From NCBI GenBank assembly GCA_002105175.1, contig MCGE01000014.1:682001-746000 (forward strand): a DNA stretch of 64,000 nt, given 5' to 3'. Within the stretch, counting starts at the first letter, position 1; the number at the start of each line of letters is the position of its first letter. Both the position numbers and the translations under genes were made by a program. The DNA comes from Absidia repens. Its lineage: Eukaryota; Mucoromycota; Mucoromycetes; Mucorales; Cunninghamellaceae. Shown in pieces: positions 52,969 to 64,000 of the stretch. A model generated the notes under the pieces. It searched no databases. It worked only from the letters and a program-made list of their open reading frames with translations, and had not been told where the DNA came from.

Positions 52969-53453
52969 CTAATAATCTACAGGTTTGGGTAGTCCACCAA
53001 ATCCTAAATAATTGCCAAACATTTCACTTTCCCAGAAACGAAGCATATATTGATCCACATGTCCAACTTCAACATCCAAAGCCATCGTATCGTCTTGTTC
53101 ATTGTCATTACCAATGGGCAGAGCGTCTGATGTGTCTTCTGGAATAGTTGAGAAGGCGAGATCGTGTGGGGAAGAAGAAGATCGGAGAGATGGATGTAAG
53201 ATTGGCGAGGCAGAGGTACCATGAGGAGATGGAGATGGAGAGCCCTTGTGTTTTCTTGTTGATGTTGTTACTACTGCTGTGGAGGTCGTCGAAGAGGGTT
53301 TGTCGTCGTCAAATTCAGCATCATCCATAGTCATTTCATTCCGTGCTACAATGGCGGCCTGCGCATCTATCTCATCTCCTTCAGCTTCCAGTAAGGCCTG
53401 TTCCAAATCCATTGCACCCCTTTGCTGATCCTGATCCTGATCCTGAACAGGTC

Positions 53454-53486
<33 letters not shown>

Positions 53487-56400
53487 CGGCACTCGTCACT
53501 TCAGGCAAGTCTTTCCACCAATCCATTTTTTGGAAATAGTCGTTCGTAAAACCTCCTTCTTGGATCACCATATCGTCCAGTAATCTATCATGGTAATATA
53601 AACAACCCATCAGTCAATCCACATAATTTGTCCATCTTGTTTTCCATCCATTTACCTCTTTTGATTCGCTTTTTTGAAGATGTTTTCTTCAATGGTATAT
53701 TCTGTAACAAATCGATAAATATGCACATCACGTAGCTGCCCAATGCGATGAGCACGATCTTGGCATTGTTTATCCTAACAAATATCCCAAATAAATAAAT
53801 AAGTTGAAAAAAAGGTTAGTATCGTGATTGTCAACACTCTTTTTGTATTTTGCATTTTTTTTTTCAATACCATGGATGGGTTCCAATCTGAATCGTAAAA
53901 AATCACTGTATCCGCACCCGTTAAATTGATACCCAGTCCACCACTACGAGTAGATAGAATAAAGCAAAGAATGCGTTTGTCGCTATTGAATTGTTCCGTC
54001 AGCAATTGTCTTTGTTCAACCTTGGTGGCGCCATCTAGTCGTAAGTAACGATGTCCATGCATATTGAGAAACGCCTCCAAAACATCCAGAACCCGTGTCA
54101 TCTGTGTGAATATTAACGCACGATGGCCACCTGCTGCCAATTCTTGTAAAAGTACCGCTAGGCGCTGTAATTTCCCACAATCATATTGAAGAAGACGTTT
54201 GTCGGGGAACGCAATTTGAAGGCGTGACGTGATAGGATGAAGAATGTCGGCGACAGGTCGTAATGGTGATGGTGGTGTGGATGATACTGTTGTGTACGAT
54301 GATGCTGAAGTTGATACCACCGCAGCAGGAGTCACAAACGTATAGCGTTCAATCACATCCATGTCGCGGCGGACTCGATCTTGATAGCTTAGGATATCAT
54401 TTGACAGAGTAGTTGCACGGTCCCAATGTTGTAGAGTCTGGTGATCGTTTGATGTAGGGAAGAATTTGGTCAGATAAGGTCGAGCAAATAAAAGACGACA
54501 TTGATCAAGTAAATCTGCACCCAGTAATGGCCGTTGTTGACATCGTCGTTGGTTGATCATCTGGATAGATTGCCATCGTTGCGCCATCGCCATTTGTTGC
54601 TGTGAGGAATGAACCTTGGCATACGTTTTCAAATCCAAATATTTCTTCACAGACGCAATACCGCGCGATTGAATACTGGAGGCCGCTTGTTGTTGTTGCT
54701 GAATCATGTTCAAAAAGCTAGACGAGCAATCCAAGACAGAATATTCCTCGGAAATAACTTGACTGATTGATGTTTCAAGTTGTGGTTGCAAGATAATCAT
54801 ATTCAAAGGTTCCAAATCCTTCGTACCTAGGCTACCCTTGTTCGTGGTGTCGCAAAGTCGGCGAATCAGCGTGTCCAAATGGTGTCCCCGGTCGATCACG
54901 TCGCCGTTCATACTAAAACTCGTCACAATGGGCCGTTCTTCAAATAAGTCGGGATGATTGCATACCTTTCGAAGCTGCATAAGGGTGTTGATAATGCTGA
55001 GAAAACTGCCGCTGGCGAGGGTTTCTTTGGTTTTCGTGCGACCCATAAAGTCATCGTATAGGTACCTTTGGCGTTTCGATAAGCGACAATACATTACGTG
55101 TTCGTATTTTGCTGGCATTTGTTGTTCCACATCCACTTTGAGTCGTCGTAAGAGATACGGGCGAAGGACAGTGTGAAGCTTTTGAATGGCGAGACGAGAT
55201 TCTTCGTTGAGGCCCTGTTGATTCTCAATCATGCGATCGACAGGCGATGAGAACCATTCCTGGAATTCCTTGAGATTGGCAAAACCCATCGGCATGGAAG
55301 CCGATACACCATTGGGCATCAAAAAGTAGAGCAGTGACCAGAGTTCCATCAGATTGTTTTGAAGCGGCGTACCAGTGAGCAAGAGACGTCGTTTGGAATT
55401 GAAGTTGAGTAATACTTGCCACCGCTGCGACCTGAAATTCTTGATATGATGAGCTTCGTCCAGAATCAGGTATTGCCATGCTTTGCGCCGAAATGCACTT
55501 TGATCTTGCAGCACCAGTTGGTACGATGTGATGCAAACATGGAATGCGTTTTCTTTGGACCAGCCCATTCGTTTTTCCTTGCGTTCCTTGGGATTGCCAT
55601 AGTATGTAAGGATCTTGAAGCCCGGAAGCCACCGTTTGAATTCCATTTCCCAATTGAGAATCACACTGGTAGGCACCACCACCAAATGAGGGCCCCAAAT
55701 ACCCTTGTCACACGCCAATGACGCCAGCAAAGCAATCGTTTGAATAGTCTTGCCCAGGCCCATTTCGTCCGCGAGAATCCCATTCAGCCCATTGTTGTAT
55801 AAACTAGCAAGCCAATCCAATCCTACATGTTGGTATTCCCGAAGAGTGCCCCGCAGTAAAGACGGAATTCGTGTATCCACCTTAGTTGTCGAGAGAGTGG
55901 TCCCGGTAGGTTGTTGCGCTTCCACCTGGTCCTGATCCACACCGCCATGTTCTTGCTGGACAGTCAATTGTGTTTCTACTTCTGTTGGAGCAGCTGTAAC
56001 TGTAGTTGTTGTTGCTGCCACTGTCGCCATCGGTAGTCCAGGCTGCTGAGAATGATACAGGTCATCACTCTTGATTTCATCATCATCGTCAGGGGGTTCC
56101 GATCCATAATCAGTTACTGTCCGGTCATCATCTTCATCTACCACGTCGTTAACCATACGTCGATTCGTTGCAGGGTTCATATCGTCAGGGGTCAATACAA
56201 TATCATCCGTAGGTAGATCCGTAGCAAGTGGGTCACTGTCAAGTTGTTGTGCAAGATCATCAACCTCAGTCTCCAATTTCATCCGCTTTCTTGATTGATC
56301 ATCATCGCTGTCGAGATCCGATAGAGCAAGGACCGCTTTTCGAATCATTGGTGTGATAGCTTCTTGGGGAGATTTCACTTGAATGAGATTGCTGTTGTCA

Positions 56401-59259
56401 GGTTGATCAGTGCCACCGTTGTTGGAGTCGTGTGTAGAGCTTGGGGAGGGTGGTGGGGGATATTGAGCATACAGTTGGTCCAGAGGAATGTCAGCTGCAG
56501 TGTGGAGATCGTACAAAACTTCATCGTCGTCTTCAGTTTCACCACTATCGTCAGATATATTCAATTCATAGGTAGACGAAGTCGAGGTATGGGAATAGTC
56601 CGAGTCCTGAGAAGCAGAAGTATCACCTTCCTTGAAATCTTCAGAGACCAGTAAATCCAAGCCATTCAAATCCGGCATCTGGGTTATCGTTTCTTCCTTT
56701 GCCTCTTCCTCCGTCTGAGATTCTTCAGCAAAACCACCCAAGTATTTCAGTCGAAGTTGTTCCACCGTCAGATTTTCATCCTGATCCCCGTCACTTTCAT
56801 CACTATCAATGTCATCCGCATCGTCGATAAAATGATCGTCTAATCGTTCATCATCCCCCTCGTCACCAGCAGAAGCACTCGCATAGTCGCCCGTATCACC
56901 GTATTCAGCAAGAGAAGCCAACGAGTAATTGTCGTCGTCCTCGTTTCCGGATGTTGCAGTCACCAAAGATGCAGTTGCTGATTCATCATCATTGTCGTCT
57001 TCCCATCCATCGTCCTCCTCCTCTTGATCATCCGTATCGCTTTGTTGAGATGTCAGTTGCTGACTTGAAGAGGATTGAGGTGTATTAGGCCAACTGATCT
57101 GTTGTTGTTGCTGAGACAATTCATCCATACGTACGCCAAGCATTTGTTCTGAATGTTCCAAGATCATTTCCAAGTGCTTTCTGCTTTTCTGGGCCTGTTG
57201 CTCCTTGATGATTTCCTTGTAACGAGCTTCGCATATCCGTTCAACCACCTTCCATTTTCCCCGCACTTGCTGCACTGTCCATTTGGCCAACCGCATCAAC
57301 CGTTTCACTTCTTCCCGTTGTAAGCGTTCGTCCCGTGTTCTGATTTGATCCCAGTACTTGTCCACGGCCTTGGCACATTTTCGCGCAGCATTCCGCCGGT
57401 ATTTGGTGTGCTGATGGAAATTTTTTGCTGCTATGATCGCCTGTGACACAATTGAGCCATACACACTCATCGACATGTCGTCTCCCCGGGATTGGTGTCC
57501 ATGACTGCTGGTACTGCTGACAGTGCCGCCCACTTGTTGAGGTCGTCGGTTGGCCAGTTCCTTTAACTGAGTGGTGAATCCGCCTGTATTTTCCAATTGT
57601 TGAATCCGGGCACGAATTGCACGCTCCTTTTCCACATATTTGTTGACCATGTCTTTGGTTGTTGCTGAATTCGTATCCTCTTCATTGTCATCTATAGATA
57701 TGAATGTTGACAGGTAGGCATCCAGTGTTGGGTATTGACGGTTGAATTTGCGTACGCCAGTGCCAGATCGAATTGTGTTGACGGCTGCGGGTGGAAGTGA
57801 CCGAAGAAGTAAGTGACGCTGTGTTTCGTTGGGTAAATGAGCCAAAAAGCTACCGTCAGTACTGGCAGATAAGGCATCCAATTCTGAAGAGTGCTGAAGC
57901 ATTTGAATCAAAGGTAGTACCTGTGATTGCCGTTGTTGTTGTTGTTGTTGCTGGATATTTCGTCTCCGAGATAGGCGATCTGAGTTGACTGTGGAGGTGG
58001 TGGTATCAGTGCGTTGTTTCTTCAGTAGATGATCATTAGCAAGGTTCCACATGTTGTAGTCAAGCATATACTAGTGAAAAAAAAAAAGGATGAGTGAGGA
58101 TTAAGTTGGTTCACCATTGATTTTGAATATGTCACCTACCTTTGTCACACGTTCATCGGTGTTAAAAGAATCAGGCCGATAATCAACAATAGTTTGATAT
58201 ACTTCCAGATGGGCCAATTCTCTAACCAAGCTGTCATGATGTGCTAAAAGGGTTTGGAGAGTATGTTCACGATTTCGGATGGCATCGTTGCGCGCCTTTT
58301 CCAATGGTGTCTTTGGTGAGGGTCGTAAAAGCTGCACACTCTTATGCCGTTGTTGAATAAGCATTTCGGTGGACTGGATAGGTGTCATTGGCGTTTTTTG
58401 TTGCTGCTTTTTTGGCCGTCCTGAAGAAGAGATTTGGTGTACTGAATTTCCACTTTTTCTGGTGATGATCGATGCTGAATCTGCTATGAGGTTGTTTGGT
58501 TTCCTGCCTCGTCTTTTCCCAGGGTATGCTTGTGGTGGTGTTGGTGTTGATTCGGGTGGCGTCAGTGCTATTTCGGTTTGATCACGTCTTTTTTTGCCAG
58601 ATCCGGGAGGTCGACCTTTCCTTGATGCTGTAGATGGTGATGAGTCCACAATGCCGCTATGATTGTCACGCGATTTCTTCTTAGTGCCATTGTAACCACA
58701 ATCGCTATTGCTGTTTCTGTTTCCATAGTCAATATCGCCTGAGTATTTTCGCTTCTGTTGAACTTGGCGTTTCGGTCTTCCTGGTGATCCATCATCAGAT
58801 GCCAAGATGTTGTGGGAGTTGATATCACCGTCCGTGTCAAATAGCGATCTCACTTTGATCCCTTTTAGCTTGCTTTCAATCAATTTGTCCCGTTTTGTCA
58901 ATCTGACGCCGCTACCATTGTCATTTTTTCGTTTGGGTGCATTTGTGATTGGGCTGTTGGAGGAGCTTGATGGGTCACTGCCTGACGATGAAGACGAGGA
59001 TGGATGTTGGTGGATGCCATTGGTATTCAACATAGTAGCATTGGCGTCAATAATGGGATCCTTTGTGTTGGGTGCTGGTAATGTTGGGCAAGTCTCGTCG
59101 TTGATTTGAGTTTCTAAATATTCCACACATGAGTAAAACTTTGTTAGTGATTCCCGTAAAACCCGTCATCGCTTTTTTTTATAATTATATAAGTGTCATC
59201 CTATTTTCCATATCATTCAGCCATTATGTATTACCTTTGCTGGCACCATTTTCGTTCAT
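52969..59259 (-). CDS. SWR1: SWR1 chromatin-remodelling ATPase
   Basis: Catalytic subunit of the SWR1 complex, which exchanges H2A for H2A.Z in nucleosomes. Exons 59235-59259, 58140-59113, 53871-58070 (one 4.2-kb exon), 53656-53774 and 52969-53584 give about 1977 residues with every phase consistent. Residues 1-330 are disordered and basic with AT-hook-like GRPPGSGKKRR and KRRGRKP motifs. An HSA domain spans about 553-640 (KYRRNAARKCAKAVDKYWDQ onward), followed by a long acidic region (about 680-1050). ATPase lobe 1 has [11 protein letters not shown] (about 1095) and LILDEAHHIKN (about 1200). [21 protein letters not shown] follows. A large insertion separates the lobes, as is typical of the Swr1/Ino80 class. 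Lobe 2 has STRSGGLGINLTGADTVIFYDSDWNP and, after an intron, QDRAHRIGQ. The tail is Gln- and acid-rich. The gene looks intact. Its very long exon contrasts with the intron-rich CHD gene. Confidence 0.96.
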
Positions 59260-59964
59260 AGCGAGAAACACCCAAAATACACTTCAGTCCGTTATATATA
59301 AGATATAATATAAAAAACGAATGAAACAAAGGAAAAAGAAAAAACGGGGAAAAAAAATAGTCAACAGGGCACGCGACCAGCGACTCGCTGAGTTTTAAAT
59401 ATAACAGTGTGTGATATGTCAGACATTCTGTTTGGACTCATTTCATATTATCGCATAAGAATGTCTTGTTGTTATTAACAATAATTCAAAATTTCAAAAA
59501 TCAACTGAAGAGCTTAGAATTAATCCTGTTGAGATAGAATCTTGTCGCACAGTCAAGAACAAAGGCAGTTTTTGACCTGAAATATCCCGTTGACGGTGAC
59601 CTTGTAGCCCATTGACACGAGAAGGAGGAGCAAAACAAAATAAATATCGCTGCAGAAGATAATATTTCGATCAACCGTTTTTTGTATCGATTTACCGGAA
59701 TCTCATTTTCTGCTATGCACCATTTTCGCTTGTGGAGGACAGCTGTAGTTAGAAATGGGTTAAAAAACTCTTATACAATAAGTCCTGCTGTTGAATTCTG
59801 TGAACAGGATTGATGCAGTTACTGTGCAACTACATAATATATGGAATTGATGGAAGTTTTTTTTGATGAGATTTTTTTTTTGTCCTTTACAGTGTATCTT
59901 TTAGTTCAGCAAGAGCGTAAAAAAAAGAATAATAAAAAAAAAAATAGGTCCCACGGAATGTGTC

Positions 59965-60003
<39 letters not shown>

Positions 60004-60465
60004 ACAGTGATACAATAACCTCGTAATTTGATAGTAAAGATGAAAAAGGACAAAGTTCAGTTGTTAGGGTGTTTTCTCATAAAAAAAACTTTAACATTTG
60101 AAGTTAGTCGGGTTTGCCTGAGGTTTTGAGGAATTGCAACACCAAGATCATTACCAAAAAAAAAAAAGAAGAAATGCAATACATATTCTTCTTTTTTTTG
60201 TAGGTAAATTAAATACCTTCCAATGCGTTTTAATCATATATCATTAATGTGCCCATCGATACTAATTTCCTTATGCAATTGGCACTGCCTTTTTTTCATG
60301 CGTCCACCACAGCCCTTTTCAAACCAATCAAGCAAACCCATTTTTGAAGCCCAGTGTACTGCAGTTGACAGCGCTGAGCCTAGCGGTTACTCGAATCGCC
60401 TCAATCCTAGCCTTTTTTATTTTTTTCTTTAATATGCATGCATAGTACAGCAATCGATCAAGTCT
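59260..60465. other. SWR1 upstream region, no other gene
   Basis: AT-rich promoter side of SWR1. A T-run of about 34 bases at 59969-60002 is bounded by TGTCAGC and GACAGTG. A TAGGTAAATTAAATACC stretch and unremarkable open frames follow. I see no supported gene. Confidence 0.4.
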
Positions 60466-61413
60466 GGTATTGGTTCATTGATATGAATAGTAGAGCGGGA
60501 ACACATCCCATATGAAGTAGCCTTTTACTACTAACCAGTGGCTTGGTCTCTGGGGGCGGGGAGTGGACAAGGAGTTAGAAGGCAGTGCAAAACATTCTAT
60601 ACCACGACTGAACGCACAGTACGACCCAGCTTCACTTATATGATTGATCGAACAGGAATATGGCTACCTTTGATACCAAGTGAAATAAGACTACCGATCG
60701 TTTGAAAAAAAAAGCAGCCATGTCGGGTGAACGAAAAGCATGTGTTTAGCGGCACACTTGCAAAACAGCTACAATAGCGACATTGCTTACTACCCGATTA
60801 ATCCGAGATGATTGTTAAAAAGGTATATTTTATTGAGAAAGTGGCAGATACTAATACTAAACAATAATACAAAAAACTAGGGACTCCTTCTAACTAGGGA
60901 TTCAATGGAAGGATCTACTGGAGAGAGTATGAGCAATACTAGTATGACATTTGAAGAATGGTCAACATAATTCTAACAGGGTAATTGCAAAAAAGAAGCT
61001 AATATACTGCACATAGCATGAGAAACACGAAAGGGTCATCTGTTACGAAACACAACAACGATGAACACTAATCAACAAGTGTGACGATAGCAATAAGGAG
61101 ATCTATTATAGAAGATATGAAGGGGACTTATGGGGCATTTTTCATTGAAGCATGTAAAAAGAGTCGTATTTTATTCAAATATAGATTCAAATTATAGACA
61201 ACTAATACTAAATTAAGCTATTGAAGGCTCCAAAAAGCCGACTAATGAAGGTTTTTAAATCTTAGAACCAAAATGAAAGGGTTTCCCCATGCATCTTGTA
61301 ATCCCTGAGCTGAAAACTCTTCTACACTAGTCCTGACACTAATCTAAGTCCAACATAACCTCAAAAAAGTTGAATGATGAAGCAAAATAGAAGGAGAAAA
61401 GGAAAATGGAAAG

Positions 61414-61428
61414 AAAAAGAGAGGAAAA
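61414..61428. repeat. Target-site duplication, left copy
   Basis: AAAAAGAGAGGAAAA here is repeated exactly at 61653-61667 on the other side of the SINE. The 15-bp length is typical of LINE-mediated target-primed insertion. Confidence 0.85.
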
Positions 61429-61652
61429 TTTTTTTTTTTTTTTTTAGGGCAAGCTCTGGTAGGAGTGCTGGCTTTATTTAACGTCCTGCCGCCTAGATAT
61501 ATAAAGGGAAATAGGAGGACGGTTTTTTGCACGGAAGAGGGTTGCGGGGGAGGGGGACGGGAAAAGGGAAGTGAGAGGAGGGGTGGAGCTGGTAGGGTTC
61601 GAACCTACGTCCGGTTGGACACCAGCTGCTTCTCATCCATTACAGCCAGCCC
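61429..61652 (-). mobile_element. tRNA-derived SINE insertion
   Basis: On the minus strand it begins GGGCTGGCTGTAATGG, which contains a near-consensus Pol III A box (TGGCTGTAATGG). A perfect B box, GGTTCGAACCC, follows about 35 bases later inside a T-arm-like GTAGG-TTCGAAC-CCTAC, and then CAGCTCCA. A non-tRNA body of about 110 bases, C/T-rich and then AT-rich, comes next. The element ends in about 17 A. The anticodon region does not fold as a normal seven-base loop, so it is not a working tRNA gene. Flanking 15-bp direct repeats are identical. Length, head, tail and duplication together define a SINE. The partner LINE is not in this window. Confidence 0.82.
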
Positions 61653-61667
61653 AAAAAGAGAGGAAAA
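61653..61667. repeat. Target-site duplication, right copy
   Basis: Exact repeat of 61414-61428, abutting the 5' end of the SINE head. Identity of the two copies indicates a young insertion. Confidence 0.85.
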
Positions 61668-61714
61668 AAAAATCGGGAGAAAATAAAAAATTCACGTGTG
61701 CGGAATTTGAAAAG

Positions 61715-62647
61715 TTTCTGTGACCCAACAATGTAGTAATGAATCAACGAGGCAAAACAGTATTTTATCAAAAGAAATATCAGCCAAATTCTTCAAGTCA
61801 AAAAAAAAAAAAAAAAAAAAAAAAAAGGAAGACACGAAAACAAGAGCATGGCTTCAAATATTATCCTTTTTTTTTTTTTTTTTATAATTATTGCTCAAAT
61901 ATAGTATACTACAATAGCTAGTGCAAAGCCAACACAACCGAATCAACATCATCCTCGGAAACTAAATGATGAAACTGGCAATATATCCAATGGACTGAGT
62001 GCTGAGGACGACAGTTGAGTACCATTAAAGGGCCAGATAATAGAGACGTCTAAATCCATCCCATCAAAACCCACACTTCACAAAAAAATAAATAAATAAT
62101 CCTGATATCCAGTGCATTGAGAATTTGTCAAAGCTCCAGCGGAGCGTAAGAGCGTTTATTAATAACTAATACAAATTACTGATAATAATAATAATAATAA
62201 TAATAAATCTAATAGGTACTATAGCGCGTGAATAAATATATAACTAAGAAGAGAATGGGAAAAGATGTCGTGTATTGTTATCTTCGGATACGTAAAAAGA
62301 ATGAGATATGTTACAAGAGGGAGTTCATAGTACTTGCCCGGTTGACATCCAGAATCACCACCATAAGTAGTAGCTATCTACAGTATAACCAGAGTAACAC
62401 TAAGAAAATAAGAAAGAAAAGCTCATTTTTTATTACTATTTCAAAGCGAAGAGCCATACAGATGGTTGGTATAGAGTGCGTTTAATAATATGTATGTAAA
62501 TGTATAAATGTCATGTAGATAGTAGTGAGTATAGCGATATATATTTATATAACTAGGTGGTGTGTGGTGGGGGAAAGGAGACGGAAAAGATGATAAATGC
62601 ACAAATAAAATAAAATAATAGTACACAGTAAAAAGGGGATGGGGTAA
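61715..62647. other. Intergenic beside Opy2-like gene
   Basis: Contains an A-run at about 61801-61826, a T-run near 61867, an (ATA)n array at about 62181-62205 and the probable 3' untranslated region of the Opy2-like gene. A 28-base block at about 62058-62085 is the inverted counterpart of 799-826 (GTGTGGGTTTTGATGGGATG). No ORF supported. Confidence 0.45.
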
Positions 62648-64000
62648 TCACTTGGTGCAGGGATCACTTGATAAAGCATCATGTAAAGGGAGGCATGGTG
62701 AGGGCGTCTTTGACAGTGAATCATCGGCAACAGAAGAATCATCCTCAATTACACTATGGCTATCGTCGAATGGATCAGCAGAAGCAGAAGTTGTTGTGGG
62801 TATGGTATTGGTAGCAGAGAGCAAAGGAGCCGATGTACGCTTGGCTGGCATGAAGGTGGTGGAAGTGGCGGTGGCAGTGGTCGGACTCGATTCGGGGGAC
62901 AATGTGCTGCTCGTCGAGTAGACAGTGGAGCGTTGCTGTTGCTGTTGATGTTGCTGTTGCTGTTGCGGTGAATGCGTAGCAGGTTGTCTGGTGGGAGCGG
63001 TGTTGGATCGTGAGAGAGAACGGACGGAATTGTCTCGAGTGAGGACGGTACGCACAGACCCACTGCGGCTGAGATTGCCACCACTACTAGGACTATCAGG
63101 TTGCTGATCCATCACCCGTACAGTGTTCACTCGCATGATTTGCGGTTTTACTCGGGTCACCTGGAATGCTTGAGCTGATTTTGATGCCTGCTGTTGCTGT
63201 AGATGTGCCACGTGGGCGACCATGGCTGAGCCGCGTTGACTGACACTGCTGATACTGCTACGATCATCATCGTCATCATCATTCATTTGGCTTGTTGCTG
63301 TAGATATAGGACGGGGGCCTTGTTGTTGATGACCACCGGAAATGTTACGTTGATCTAAATGGTGCTGTTGACGTTGATAGGATGAGAGGGAGGCTAATGA
63401 ATAAGGTGTAGGTGAGGAGAGTGAGTTGTTGGCAAGAGATCGATTGCCAATGGGAGCAGGACTTGACATAGCCAAAGAAGGCTGATAAAAAAAAAGAGAT
63501 AAGTAAAAATGACTAATTTTTTAGTGGTAGGCAATATCTGTATGTGTTCATACCGTATCCAATCGAGAGCGAGAAGCAATAAATGGGAGACCACCTTTTT
63601 TCTGTTTTTTGTGGCGAAAGAAGAGAAACATGACAGCAGCCAAAAGAAGACCACCACCGACCAAACCTCCAACAATACCCCCGATCATACCACCATCGGT
63701 CCCGCCGGATGAGGATGAACTGGAGCCCGAGTTGCTGCCGCCATTATTTCCAGACTTGGGGAGACCTAGAAGAGCATTATCCACACAAGACGATGAGGGG
63801 CATACACCACATGATTTCATTGTGCCCAGAGCGCAGGTCGTGTCAGTACCACAGCCTGGATTGCAAATCGCTTCGCATTTGCTAGGTGTACAGTTGCCCG
63901 CCGATGTGCCGTTGGACGATGCTAAAGAAAAAGAGCAAGATGACGGGCGGTTAAACACAAAACAAAACAAAAATAAAAATAGTTACTATACCTGCTTGAG
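62648..64000 (-). CDS. Opy2-like membrane anchor (5' end outside window)
   Basis: Single-pass membrane protein resembling Opy2, which tethers Ste50 at the plasma membrane in osmotic (HOG) and filamentation signalling. Exons seen: 63992-64000 (end of a first exon that continues beyond the window), 63554-63921 and 62648-63481. The extracellular part has eight or more Cys in an Opy2-type arrangement: NCTPSKCEAICNPGCGTD, then TCALGTMKSCGVCPSSSCVD. A Ser/Gly linker and one transmembrane helix (GGIVGGLVGGGLLLAAVMFLFF) follow, stopped by RHKKQKK. The cytosolic tail of about 290 residues is Ser/Thr/Gln-rich with an acidic DDDDDD run and the motif SADPFDDSHSVIEDDSS. The signal peptide should lie in the missing exon. 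Domain assignment rests on the Cys pattern plus topology. Confidence 0.72.

Larger units (their letters stand above)
60470..61714 (-). repeat. Long non-coding dispersed element, copy L3
   Basis: Read on the minus strand, it starts near the TTTTCAAATTCCGCACACGTG box. It carries the type A core (CATGGGGAAACCCTTTCATT, TTCAGCTCAGGGATTAC), then poly(A) signals in series near 61165, 60825 and others, and ends at ATATCAATGAACC. It is split by a 224-bp SINE at 61429-61652. Removing the SINE and one duplication copy restores the block order of L1 and L2. Confidence 0.65.

Noticed and set aside
61583..61652. Functional tRNA gene on the minus strand
   Set aside because: A and B boxes are present, but the anticodon arm does not form a seven-base loop with T33 and the 5' acceptor does not pair fully. 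Better explained as the head of a SINE.

Overview
This looks like nuclear DNA of an early-diverging fungus, probably Mucoromycota and perhaps Mucorales. Genes carry many short GT-AG introns, intergenic DNA is AT-rich and full of long poly(A)/poly(T) runs, and the protein set is fungal (SWR1, Cdc34, a Whi5/Nrm1-like repressor, an Opy2-like anchor, an Mme1-like carrier). The lineage is inferred from gene content only. Gene models were joined by hand from splice consensus, reading phase and family similarity. Exon ends may be off by a base or two.

Layout: 1-6677 has no convincing gene and is dominated by dispersed, direct and inverted repeats. A sugar transporter (-) and a Mn-type CDF metal transporter (+) are divergent around 9632-10465. 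A PH-domain protein (+), linker histone H1 (+) and a three-RRM TIA-1/Nam8-like protein (+) follow. A CHD remodeller of about 1835 residues (-) fills 21674-28659. A decayed Q-rich gene (-) lies at 29957-30807. CDC34 (+) and a tRNA-Ser(GCU) end the first half.

The second half has a small secreted betagamma-crystallin-like protein (+), a Whi5/Nrm1-like gene (+), 5 kb of repeat-rich DNA, a mitochondrial carrier (+), a bHLH-zipper factor (-), SWR1 (-) and the edge of an Opy2-like gene (-).

The genes form no operon-like unit. There is a loose theme of chromatin and cell-cycle control (H1, CHD, SWR1, Cdc34, Whi5-like) alongside transporters. The most distinctive material is non-coding. One repeat family occurs at about a dozen loci; three copies are near full length (0.8-1.2 kb), carry several AATAAA signals in series and have no ORF. 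One long copy is interrupted by a tRNA-derived SINE with a poly(A) tail and a perfect 15-bp target-site duplication. A 5-nt microexon in the sugar transporter and a 10-nt microexon in CDC34 are also notable.
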